Source: Ramlibacter terrae (GTDB lineage Bacteria; Pseudomonadota; Gammaproteobacteria; Burkholderiales; Burkholderiaceae_C). Taken from it: a DNA stretch of 64,000 bases. The notes under the pieces are model-generated. The model saw only the letters and a program-made list of their open reading frames with translations, searched no databases and was not told the DNA's origin. The stretch spans positions 4,712,001 to 4,776,000 of the forward strand of contig CP053418.1 in the NCBI GenBank assembly GCA_013127575.1, in the 5' to 3' direction. This document shows, in pieces, positions 20,935-29,660 of the stretch (position 1 is the stretch's first letter; each line of letters opens with the position of its first letter). Made by a program: the position numbers and the translations under genes.

Positions 20935-23119
20935 ATGACGGAACTGCGCAACGTCGAAGCCGAGCTCTCGCGGTTCCGCGGGCGCATCCTCGCCGCCAGC
21001 GCGGTGGTGCTGCTGTGCTTCATCCTGCTGGCCTCCCGCCACGGTGTACCTGCAGGTGCTCAAGCACGAGCAGTTCGACGAGCAGGCCGAGGCGAACCGC
21101 ACGGCCATCGTCCCGATCGTGCCCAACCGCGGCCTGATCCTCGACCGCAACGGCATCGTCCTGGCCAGCAACTACTCGGCCTACACGCTGGAGATCCAGC
21201 GCTCGCGCTTGAACCGCCCGCTCGACAGCGTGGTGGAAGAGCTGGGCCAGATCATCGAGATCCAGCCGCGCGACAAGCGGCGCTTCCGCAAGCTGCTCGA
21301 AGAGTCGCGCACCGTCGAGTCGGTGCCCCTGCGCACCAAGCTGACCGACGAGGAAGTGGCGCGCTTCGCGGCGCAGCGCTTCCGGTTCCCGGGCGTCGAC
21401 ATCAAGGCGCGCCTGTTCCGCAGCTATCCCCGGGCGAACTCGCCAGCCACGTGATCGGCTACATCGGCCGCATCAACCAGACCGAGAAGAAGCAGATCGA
21501 AGAGTGGCCCGAGGAAGAGGTCGCCAACTACCGCGGCACCGAATACATCGGCAAGCTGGGCGTGGAGCAGAGTTTCGAGAAGCAGCTGCACGGCATCACC
21601 GGCGTCGAGCAGGTCGAGACTTCCGCCGGCGGCCACGCGGTCCGCAAGCTGGCCAGCAGCCCGGCGACGCCCGGCGACACCGTGGTGCTGGCGCTCGACA
21701 TCAAGCTGCAGCGGCTGGTGGAAGACATGTACGGCGACCGGCGCGGCGCGCTGGTGGCGATGGACCCGAAGACCGGCGAGGTGCTGGCCTTCGTCAGCAA
21801 GCCCACGTTCGATCCCAACCTGTTCGTCGACGGCATCGACCGGGAAAACTGGGCGATGCTGAACGAGTCCATCGACAAGCCGCTGCTCAACCGCGCCTTG
21901 CGCGGCACCTATCCGCCCGGCTCGACCTACAAGCCTTTCATGGGGCTGGCGGCGCTGCAGACCGGCAAGCGCTCGGCCGCGCAGGTCATCAACGACGGCG
22001 GCTCCCGGTCGTTCGGCGGCCATGTCTTCCGCAGCCACGGCGACCACGGCCTCGGCCCGGTCGACCTGCATCGCGCCATTGCGCTGTCGAGCAACGTGTA
22101 TTTCTATTCGCTCGCCAACGACATGGGCGTGGACCTGATGCACGACTTCATGAAGCCGCTGGGCTTCGGGCAGTACACGGGCATCGACATCCGTGGGGAG
22201 GTGCGCGGGGTGCTGCCCAGCCAGGAGTGGAAGCGCAACTACTACAAGCGGCCCGAACAGAAGAAGTGGTACGCCGGCGAGACCATCTCGCTGGGCATCG
22301 GCCGGGGCTACAACAGCTTCACCATGCTGCAGCTGGCGCAGGCCACGGCCATCGTCGCCAACAACGGCGTCAAGAACAAGCCGCACCTGGTGATCGCCAC
22401 GCAGGACGCCATGACCAAGGCGCGCGAGCCGATCGCCGTCGCGCCGCCGGAAGACCTCGGGCTGAACCCGGACCACGTCGCGGTGATCCGCAAGGCGATG
22501 GTCGGCGTGACGCAGCAGGGCACCGGCACCCGCGTGTTCCGGGGGCGGGCTACCTGTCGGGCGGCAAGACCGGCACCGCGCAGGCCGTGGGCGTGGCCGG
22601 GGCGCCAAGTACAACGCCTCGAAGCTGGAAGAGCACCAGCGCGACCACGCGCTCTACATCGCCTTCGCGCCGGCCGACGACCCGAAGATCGTGGTGGCCG
22701 CGATCGTCGAGAACGCCGGCTTCGGCGCCGCGTCGGCCGCGCCGATCGCCCGCCGCGTGTTCGACTACTGGCTGATGAACCAGTACCCGAGCGAGGAAGA
22801 CATGGCCGCCGTGCGCGCCGGCAAGGCTGCCAACCCGATCGGCACGCCGCGCGTGGCCAGCGAAGTAGCTGGCCGCCGCCGGGCGGCGATGCGCCCGCCG
22901 TGCCCGGGGCGCCGCTGTCGCCCGCGTCCGCGGCGCTGGCTTCGGCCACCGTCCCGGCCGCGGCCGTGCGCAACACCGCGTCGCCCGCGCCCGCGGCCCG
23001 CGCTGCCGCGCCGAGCGCACCGGCACCCGCGCCGGCGCCGGCCCGCCCGTCGCCGCCGGTGGCCGCCCCCGGCGCCCACGCCCCCGGTCGTGCTCGAGGC
23101 CGACCCGGCCCGCGAGTAA
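20935..23119 (+). CDS. mrdA: penicillin-binding protein 2 (elongasome transpeptidase)
   Basis: Class B PBP that cross-links lateral-wall peptidoglycan. It has an N-terminal helix (ILAASAVVLLCFILLAS), the pedestal region VPNRGLILDRNGIVLASN, and a transpeptidase domain with the SxxK motif in GSTYKPFMGLAAL, the SxN motif in LSSNVYFYSLANDMG and KTG in LSGGKTGTAQAVG. Frame changes occur near 21041, 21429, 22545, 22600, 22865 and 23070, mostly CCWGG. The C-terminus carries a long Ala/Pro-rich tail ending VVLEADPARE. No rodA follows, although rodA is often next to mrdA. Confidence 0.92.
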
Positions 23120-23123
23120 CGCG

Positions 23124-24119
23124 TCAGGCGAACGCGGTCCCCTGCGCCAGCAGCCAGCGTCCCACCGCCTCCGGCATCGCCATCACGTGGCCCGGCCAGC
23201 GCCCGGCCGGAAAGCCGACGTGGCCGCCCTGCTCCGGCTGCCAGAGCGTCACGCACGGTCCGACCTCGCCCTCGCGCGGCAGGCTGTCCGCCGGCACGAA
23301 AGGATCGTTGCGCGCGTTCAGCGCCAGCGCCGGGATGCGGATGCGCGGCAGGTGCGGCTTGGCCGACGCGCGCTCCCAGTAGTCCTCGGTGCTGCGGAAG
23401 CCGTGCAGCGGCGCGGTGAAGATGTTGTCGAACTGGTAGAGGTCGCGCGCCGCCAGCATCGCATCGCGGTCGAACAGGCCCGGGTGCTGCGCCAGCTTGG
23501 CCAGCGCCTTGGGCTTCATGCTGCGCATGAACATCGTCGTGTACACGGCGCGGTTGAAGCCGCGGCCGATCGCTTGGCCGCCCGCCGCGAGGTCGAGCGG
23601 CGAGCACACGGCGGCCACCGCATCGGCGACCCCGCTTGCGACTTCTTCCATCTCGCCCGCCCAGCGCAGCAAGGCATTGCCCCCGAGCGACACGCCCACC
23701 GCCAGCAGCGCGCCCGCGTGCCGCTCGCGCAGCCGCCGCAGCACCCAGCCGATCTCTTCATGGTCGCCCGAGTGGTAGGCCCGCGGCCCGGTGTTGAGCT
23801 CGCCGCTGCAGCCGCGGAAGTGCGGCACCACGTAGCGCAGGCCGTTCGCGGCCGCGAAGCCCGCGAACGCTTCGGCATAGTGGCTGCGCGACGAACCTTC
23901 GAGGCCGTGGAACAGCACCAGCAGCGGCGCATCGGCGGCCGCGTCGCCTTCCAGCCAGTCGAGGTCGATGAAGTCGCCGTCGGGCGTGGTCCAGCGTTCG
24001 CGGCGGTACGGCGCCGGGGATTGCTCGGCGGGCAGGCGGCGCGCATACAGCGCCGCCCAGATCGTCTGCAGGTTGCCGCCGGGCAGCCACCACGGCGCGC
24101 GGTAGTCCCACCGCGCCAA
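23124..24119 (-). CDS. YheT family alpha/beta hydrolase
   Basis: Hydrolase of the YheT/UPF0017 family, 331 residues, intact. It has the oxyanion region LLVLFHGLEGSSRSHY, the nucleophile elbow GVSLGGN (Ser144) and the catalytic His in EQGGHVGFPAG. The opening DYRAPWWLPGGNLQTIWAAL is characteristic. Members are putative esterases with no settled substrate. It is convergent with mrdA (four bases between stops), and its start abuts the lower-GC insertion. Confidence 0.85.
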   Translation of the reverse strand: MARWDYRAPWWLPGGNLQTIWAALYARRLPAEQSPAPYRRERWTTPDGDFIDLDWLEGDAAADAPLLVLFHGLEGSSRSHYAEAFAGFAAANGLRYVVPHFRGCSGELNTGPRAYHSGDHEEIGWVLRRLRERHAGALLAVGVSLGGNALLRWAGEMEEVASGVADAVAAVCSPLDLAAGGQAIGRGFNRAVYTTMFMRSMKPKALAKLAQHPGLFDRDAMLAARDLYQFDNIFTAPLHGFRSTEDYWERASAKPHLPRIRIPALALNARNDPFVPADSLPREGEVGPCVTLWQPEQGGHVGFPAGRWPGHVMAMPEAVGRWLLAQGTAFA

Positions 24120-24142
24120 GGGCGCTCTGGATTCTTTCGCTA

Positions 24143-24970
24143 CTAGTATGAGTACTGCCGCGGAACGTTCACGTTCTGCAGAATACCCGATCTATGCAAC
24201 GACCAAAGCTGTTTGGGAGAAAACCAAAAAGAGCGGGTTGGGGCGTGCCCATCGATGGAATGGCCTACGGCACGACGGTAGGCCAACCAGACCAGCTTGG
24301 AGCAATAGAAAGCCGAATCATCTGAAAGGTCAAAATTCCAGAAGTCGTAGGGTCTGCCGACAAAGGATCTCGCCTCCTCGACGAAGCTGGAGCGCTGCTT
24401 GTCGGACATGGCGACTGGCCGCGCAACCCAGACCCACGAACTGGGTCGTGCCTTCAACCAGTCGTCGTACGAGATCCTCTGCACCTTTTTGATACCGCCC
24501 CACACTGCCTCGATGACATAAGGCACGCCCCCCACAACGTCGATGATGCCGACGTGGCCAACCGAGAAGATGTCGTCCAAGCCACCATACTCCGCGATTC
24601 TCGCGGTGTCCACGTCGGACAGATAGCGCGTCGCAAACTCTCCGTATGACAGAGCTTCGAGGTATGTTGCCAACTGACGAAGTTCGGGGGAGGAGGTCGG
24701 GTCGCTGCGAACCTTCGCGACAAAACCATCGCGCTCCAGTTGCCATTGGGCCGCCGCGACTTCGCGAGTGACTTCCTCGGAGGAGTCATATGGCACGATG
24801 GACGACGGACTCCGTGGCCAGATCAAGTCTCCTGATTGGAGGGCGCTCCCGTGGGGTCTTGCCGAGGCAGTCTGCGCTGCGACATTCGCAGTGCCCATCA
24901 TGATCAGGACTACGACAAGGAGCCACGTGTAACCCCGGACAAGGCTGCAGCGGCAGATCGGTGAATTCAC
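24143..24970 (-). CDS. secreted NlpC/P60-like cysteine hydrolase (YiiX/YebB type)
   Basis: Exported 275-residue protein with a signal peptide (TWLLVVVLIMMGTANVAAQ). The YiiX/YebB-type permuted NlpC/P60 fold is suggested by GDLIWPR near residue 48, DIFSVGHVGIIDVVGG with His139, YVIEAV with Glu154 and FYCSKLVWLAY with Cys223; His, Glu and Cys would form the active site. Such enzymes cut amide bonds of cell-wall peptides or acyl groups; no substrate is claimed. It starts GTG at 24970, with AGGGAG overlapping the stop of the protease gene before it. Base composition is visibly less GC-rich than on either side, suggesting transfer. Confidence 0.65.
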   Translation of the reverse strand: MNSPICRCSLVRGYTWLLVVVLIMMGTANVAAQTASARPHGSALQSGDLIWPRSPSSIVPYDSSEEVTREVAAAQWQLERDGFVAKVRSDPTSSPELRQLATYLEALSYGEFATRYLSDVDTARIAEYGGLDDIFSVGHVGIIDVVGGVPYVIEAVWGGIKKVQRISYDDWLKARPSSWVWVARPVAMSDKQRSSFVEEARSFVGRPYDFWNFDLSDDSAFYCSKLVWLAYRRAVGHSIDGHAPTRSFWFSPKQLWSLHRSGILQNVNVPRQYSY

Positions 24971-24979
24971 GGCGGCTCC

Positions 24980-25785
24980 CTATCGCACAATGCCGAGCTG
25001 ATTCAGGAAATGAGCCAAGACGTTGGCCGGTGTGAAATAGGCTCTGTTGGTCAACTCTCGCCCACCGTAGACGACGCCGACGATCTGACCCTTTTGATTG
25101 AACACGGGACCCCCGCTCGTCCCAGGTTCAAGCCCCAAGTTGGCGGAGTACAGCTCGTATCCTTCATGGAACACGCTTACCCCTGTGATTCTGCTGGTGA
25201 AGTTAGGTCCATACGTGTTTTGCACATTGGACGTGATCGGGAAGCCCAACGCCGAAACGCCCGTGCCTTGGCTTGCGCCACTCAGAAAAGCGAGCGGCAG
25301 TATCGGCCACGCGAGTCTCTTCAATCCCTCGGTCGGTATGGACCCGGAGAACGGCGAGGTCGGAGGTTTCGCTTACAGCAACCGGCACCAACAGGAATGC
25401 GTCCGAGTCGCTCTTTCGCAGCTTTCCGGTGTAGACAATGTTCTTCTGCGCCCATGTCAGCGGAGACTCGTTCTTCTGGACAAGCGAAGCAGCATGCTGG
25501 TCCCAGCGTGTCCGCGTCATGGCGACATGCTTCGCAGTCACCACGTGACCCGTGAGAGACTAAAAAGCCCGTCGCTTCGACCTTCGATATCTCCGTTCCA
25601 TCGGGAAGCTTGCCAGTAATCGTGAGGTGCACGAGCGTGTGCTCGACGAGTTGCAGGACAAGCTCGTTGTATTGCAGGGATTGAGCGTGAAGCGTGGGTG
25701 CGGAAAACAGCATCAGCAAGCACACCACGACTGATTGCCGAAACGTTGCGACCCGCTTATACGACTCCCGTGCAAAGCCGGGCAT
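24980..25785 (-). CDS. secreted trypsin-like serine protease
   Basis: Exported protease of the trypsin (S1) fold. It starts ATG at 25785 after GAGGAG, with signal peptide SVVVCLLMLFSAPTLHAQ. The triad can be read across three frames: His in VVTAKHVA, Asp in TSDLAVLRV and Ser in EPGTSGGPVFNQKGQIVG. Shifts lie near 25555 and 25325; neither is clearly a CCWGG site. They may be sequence errors or real decay, and I cannot tell which. It is first gene of a two-gene unit with the cysteine hydrolase; it has its own promoter and a lower-GC composition. It resembles secreted housekeeping-type S1 proteases more than HtrA (no PDZ). Confidence 0.6.
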
Positions 25786-25809
25786 GATCCATCTCCTCTG
25801 TTCCCGCTC

Positions 25810-25838
25810 CTTATAGGAGAGCTTGGAAAGCGGCGCAA
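25810..25838 (-). promoter_or_regulatory. promoter of the protease-hydrolase pair
   Basis: On the minus strand TTGCGC (25838-25833), a 17-base spacer and TATAAG (25815-25810) form a plausible sigma-70 promoter. The -10 is embedded in a CTCCT-ATA-AGGAG palindrome that could serve as an operator. Transcription would start about 20 bases before the ATG at 25785, which supports that start over the longer upstream frame. Confidence 0.55.
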
Positions 25839-25917
25839 TGAACCACATCCCCAAGAAGGAGGTTGCTCGAAGCCAGCCTGCTGGCTGGCCGCCCGGGCGG
25901 CGCCTTGGGAACGCCGC

Positions 25918-26369
25918 TCAGTGCAGCACCGAAGGCGCGTCCGAGACTTCCCGGATTTCGCTGGTGGTGCCGGGGCTGGCGTGGTGCGCCACCAGCCGCC
26001 AGCCCTGCGCGGTGCGGTGGTAGACGTTGGTGGCCATCACCCACGCGTTGGCGGTGCCCTGTTCGGTCAGCACCTCGACGCGCTCCAGCACGTTGTGCAC
26101 GCTGCTGGCCATCGACGTGATCTTGCGCAGCCGCTCGGGCCATGCGCGCACGGCGCCGCCGTCGGCGAACATCGCCTCGAAGGTGGCGCGGATGGCGGTG
26201 GCGCCGATCACGCGCGGGCCGCCGGGGTGGATGCAGAAGATCTCGTCCTCGTCGGCCCAGCACGCCATCAGCTTGTCGATGTCGCCGTGCTGCAGGGCGT
26301 CGTAGAAGGCGGCTTCGATGTCGTCGGCATCGCCTTCGAGGTTGGCGGCTGGAGTTTGGACTTGCGCAT
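25918..26369 (-). CDS. SnoaL-like / NTF2-fold protein
   Basis: Small cytoplasmic protein of the NTF2-like superfamily (SnoaL_3/DUF4440 type). It contains DIEAAFYDALQHGDIDKLMA, CWADEDEIFCIHPGGPRVIG and WVMATNVYHRTAQGWRLVAH, a common cone-shaped fold used by isomerases, hydrolases and binding proteins. Specific activity is unknown. The probable start is ATG at 26369 (MRKSKLQPPT) with one base lost shortly after it; the rest is intact. It follows the NAD(P)-binding gene on the same strand by 24 bases. Confidence 0.7.
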
Positions 26370-26393
26370 GGAAGTTTTCGATTGTGCCGGGTT

Positions 26394-27134
26394 TCAGGCC
26401 AGCCACTGGCGCGCCACGTCGTGCACGCGGCCCTGCGCCGCCTCCCACACGAGCTCGGGAGCGGCCACGTGGATGCCGGGCGGGGCCATGCGCAGGGAGA
26501 CCGACAGCAGTTCGGCCACCTTCGACGCGCGCACCGGCTGCTCGCTGCTGGGCACCATGTACTTGAAGATCGACAGCATCCAGTGCGCCAGCCGCGCGGG
26601 CGCGCTCGCGTGGGCGGGGTCGGCCGGCCTCTGCGCGGAGCGCAGCAGCAGCAGCCGCTCGAACCCGAGCCCCGCCACGGCCTGTTCGTCGAGGCTGGCG
26701 AGCCCGCGCTTGAGCGCGTCCGGCAGCCGGCCCGGGGCGTGCGGCAGCACCACCGCCAGCGTGCGCACGCCGCTCGCGCGCAGCCAGCGCGCCAGCGGCA
26801 GGAGCTGCGCGGGCACCGGCGTCCAGAGCGCGCGCTCGCGGTCGTAGAACAGCCGGGGCGGATCGAACATCACCACGGCGACGTCGGCCGCGCTCGCCGG
26901 CCACGTGTCGGGCTCGCCCGGCGGCACCACGGTGACCCGCACGCCGCGCAGCCCGGTGGTGATGGGTTCGCGCGCCAGCACCTGCGTGCTTTCGTAGCGG
27001 CCGGCCCCTACCAGGCGCCGCAGCGCCTCGTTGCCGAGCGCTCCCGTGGCGCCCGCGATCACCAGCCGCGGCCGCGCCACGGAAGGGGCCTGCCGCGAGG
27101 CGGCGTGCAGCACTTGAAGGGGGTCCTGGCGCAT
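26394..27134 (-). CDS. NAD(P)-binding Rossmann-fold protein
   Basis: Protein of 246 residues, intact, resembling NAD(P)H-binding atypical short-chain dehydrogenases of the YbjT/epimerase type. The dinucleotide-binding motif is RLVIAGATGALGNEALRRL near residue 23. The classical YxxxK catalytic pair is not evident, so it may be a regulatory or electron-transfer-linked member. It lies upstream of and probably with the SnoaL-like gene, divergent from lemA. Confidence 0.7.
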   Translation of the reverse strand: MRQDPLQVLHAASRQAPSVARPRLVIAGATGALGNEALRRLVGAGRYESTQVLAREPITTGLRGVRVTVVPPGEPDTWPASAADVAVVMFDPPRLFYDRERALWTPVPAQLLPLARWLRASGVRTLAVVLPHAPGRLPDALKRGLASLDEQAVAGLGFERLLLLRSAQRPADPAHASAPARLAHWMLSIFKYMVPSSEQPVRASKVAELLSVSLRMAPPGIHVAAPELVWEAAQGRVHDVARQWLA

Positions 27135-27183
27135 CCCATCTATGCTACCTTCGCACCAACCCTGCCCTTGAAGGATGGAACCG

Positions 27184-27793
27184 ATGATGAAGAAGTGGCT
27201 GCTGATCCTGACTTCCGTGCTCGCGCTGACCGGTTGCGGCTACAACGACTTCCAGCGCCTCGACGAGCAGACCAAGTCGGCGTGGAGCGAAGTGCTCAAC
27301 CAGTACCAGCGCCGTGCCGACTGGTGCCGAACCCGGTGGCCACCGTCAAGGGCGAGGCGAGCTTCGAGCAGGACACGCTCACCCGCGTCGTCGAAGCGCG
27401 CGCCAAGGCCACCTCGATGCAGGTGACGCCCGAGACGCTGAACAACCCCGAAGCCTTCCAGCGCTTCCAGCAGGCGCAGGGCGAACTCTCCAGCGCGCTG
27501 TCGCGCCTGCTGGTGGTGAGCGAACGCTATCCCGACCTGAAGGCCAACAAGGGGTTCAGCGACCTGCGGGTGCAGCTCGAAGGCACGGAGAACCGCATCA
27601 CGGTGGCGCGCAACCGCTACATCCGGCGGTGCAGGAGTACAACGTGCTGGCGCGCAGCTTCCCCAGCAACCTGACCGCGATGGTCTTCAACTACGACCCG
27701 AAGCCCAGCTTCACGGTGCAGAACGAAGCGCAGATCTCGGCGCCGCCGAAGGTCGATTTCGGGGCGCCGGCCGCCAGCGCGCCGGCGCGCTGA
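27184..27793 (+). CDS. LemA family lipoprotein
   Basis: LemA-family protein with a lipoprotein signal: MMKKWLLILTSVLALTGC, Cys18. The helical LemA core reads NDFQRLDEQTKSAWSEVLNQ, RADLVPNLVATVKG (after repair), NRITVARNRYI and AVQEYNVLARSFPS. Shifts near 27327 (CCTGG read as CTGG) and 27628 (CCAGG read as CCGG) explain the broken frames. The ATG at 27184 is chosen because AAGGA lies nine bases before it; ATG 27175 would overlap that site. It leads a three-gene unit with two TPM-domain genes. Confidence 0.85.
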
Positions 27794-27800
27794 GCCCGTC

Positions 27801-28723
27801 GTGAAGTCCGTCATCGCGGGCCTGCTGGCCGCCCCCGGTGTGGTGGGCGCTGCCCGTCGCTGCGCAGGGCGTCCTTCCCGTCCCCGAACTCACAGCGCGC
27901 GTCATCGACCAGACCGGCACGCTCGACGCCATCCAGCGCAAGGGGCTCGAGGACAAGCTGGCCGCCTTCGAGCAGAAGAAGGGCTCGCAGATGGTCTTCC
28001 TGCTGGTGCCGACGACGGCGCCGGAGGACATCGTGAGCTACGCCAACCGCGTCGGCAACGCCGGAAGATCGGCCGCAAGCAGGTCGGCGACGGCATCCTG
28101 CTGGTGGTGGCCAAGGACGACCGCAAGGTGCGCATCGAAGTGGCCAAGGCGCTCGAAGGCGCCGTGCCCGACCTCGCCGCCAGCAACATCATCCAGGAGT
28201 CGATCACGCCGCGCTTCCGGCAGAACGACTTCGCGGGCGGCCTCAACGCGGCGGCCGACCAGCTGATCGCGCGCGTGACGGGCGAAGCGCTGCCCGAGCC
28301 CGAGCAGCCACGGCAAGGCGCGGGCGGCGCCGACGACACGGGCTTCGACTGGGGCAGCGGCGCGATCTTCCTGTTCTTCGTCGTGCCCATCGCCGGCGGC
28401 ATCCTGCGCGGCATGTTCGGGCGCAAGCTCGGTTCGCTGGTGACGGCCGGCGCGGTAGGCGGGCTGGCGATGCTGTTCACGTCCAGTGTGGTGGTGGCTG
28501 CGATAGCGGGCATCGTGGCGCTGGTCTTCGCCTTCATGTCCGGCGGCGGCGGCGGCGGTGCGCTCGGCGGCCGGCGCGGCCGGCGCTCGCGCTGGGGCGG
28601 CGTGCCCATCATCGTGCCCGGCGGCTGGGGCGGCGGCGGGGGTGGCGGCGGGTTCGGCGGCGGCGGGTTCAGCTCGGGCGGCGGCGGCAATTTCGGGGCG
28701 GCGGCGCCTCGGGGGACTGGTGA
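27801..28723 (+). CDS. TPM-domain protein with Gly-rich C-terminus (YgcG family)
   Basis: YgcG-like protein: signal peptide (WWALPVAAQG after repair), a TPM phosphatase-like domain (LTARVIDQTGTLDAIQRKGL, GRKQVGDGILLVVAKDDRKV, NDFAGGLNAAADQLI), a membrane region around residues 195-245 and a very glycine-rich tail ending FGGGGASGDW. Start is GTG at 27801. Shifts near 27842 (GCCCTGGTG read as GCCCCCGGTG), 28068 (CCTGG read as CCGG) and 28703 (G-run). It sits eight bases after lemA; the pairing LemA-YgcG is conserved. TGATG overlap with the next gene. Confidence 0.85.
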
Positions 28724-29232
28724 TGCTGGCGCGCCTGCAACGCATCCTGCGGCACCGCTGGCTCGACGAAGCCGACACGCGCCGCGCCATCCCCGACGAT
28801 CTCTCGGAACGGCTGGCGCAGCGCGTTGCGGCCAGCGAGCGGCGCCACACGGGCGAGATCCGCATCTACGTCGAAGCGGGCCTGCCCTTGAGCTACCTCT
28901 GGCGCGACGGCACGCCGCGCGAACGGGCGGTCGCGATGTTCGGCAAGCTCGGCGTGTGGGACACCGAGCAGAACAACGGCGTCCTGATCTACCTGCTGCT
29001 GGCCGAACACGCCATCGAGATCGTCGCCGACCGCGGCGTCGCGCGGTTCGTCGATGCCGCGCAGTGGCAGGAGGTCGTGCAGCACATGCGGCAGGCTTTC
29101 CGCGAAGGCCGCTTCGAAGACGGGCTCACGCAGGCGGTCGGCGAAGTCTCCGCGCTGCTGGTCGCGCACTTCCCGGCCGCGCCCGGCGACGCCAATCCCG
29201 ACGAACTGCCGAACGCGCCCGTGCTGGGCTGA
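28723..29232 (+). CDS. second TPM-domain protein
   Basis: Cytoplasmic TPM-domain protein of 169 residues, intact, without signal peptide. Features are RRHTGEIRIYVEAGLPLSYL, RERAVAMFGKLGVWDTEQNN, LIYLLLAEHAIEIVADRGVA and FEDGLTQAVGEVSALL, matching the YgcG/DUF477 pattern. It is the third gene of lemA-TPM-TPM, with its ATG at 28723 overlapping the upstream stop. Role unknown, probably envelope-related by context. Confidence 0.82.
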   Translation: MLARLQRILRHRWLDEADTRRAIPDDLSERLAQRVAASERRHTGEIRIYVEAGLPLSYLWRDGTPRERAVAMFGKLGVWDTEQNNGVLIYLLLAEHAIEIVADRGVARFVDAAQWQEVVQHMRQAFREGRFEDGLTQAVGEVSALLVAHFPAAPGDANPDELPNAPVLG

Positions 29233-29233
29233 C

Positions 29234-29443
29234 TCAGCCGCCCAGTTCCTTCACGCGGTCCGAGTTGGTGGTGCTGCGCGCTCCCTTGAGGTGCATCTCG
29301 ACGTCCGCCGCCTTGCTGCCCACTTCGGCCACCGCATCGCGCAACTGCTCTTCGGTCGTATCGAGCTTCTTGGCCCAGTGCGCCAGGGCTTGCGCGTCGT
29401 TCACGTCGATCTGGTCGGGCTGCACGCCGGGTTGGTTCTGCAC
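29234..29443 (-). CDS. DUF3606 family protein
   Basis: Small 69-residue soluble protein with the DUF3606 pattern: DQIDVNDAQALAHWAKKL, TTEEQLRDAVAEVGSKAADV and a short C-terminus. The best start is GTG at 29443, since no ATG is nearby. The family is common in Comamonadaceae and often lies near stress genes; function unknown. It is convergent with the TPM gene, one base between stops. Confidence 0.75.
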   Translation of the reverse strand: MQNQPGVQPDQIDVNDAQALAHWAKKLDTTEEQLRDAVAEVGSKAADVEMHLKGARSTTNSDRVKELGG

Positions 29444-29660
29444 TGTGTTTTCTCCCGGATTCGGTCGATGGTGCAACCGTAGCGCCCGCTGCGCCGCGGG
29501 GCTGTAGGCCGCCACCGCAGCGTACCCAGCGCCGCTGCCTTGGGACGGCGGAGCGCGTCGCCATCTGCCTACACCCGCATCCTCCCTTGGCGGCCCCGCG
29601 CGCGACGCGCCACCGGTAGAGTGATTTGCAGGGCCCGCAAGCGGTCCGGGGAGCTTCTGC

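Noticed and set aside
24143..25838. Prophage or insertion sequence as the cause of the lower-GC segment
   Set aside because: No integrase, transposase, terminal inverted repeat or clear target duplication is visible at either edge; only the base composition suggests transfer.
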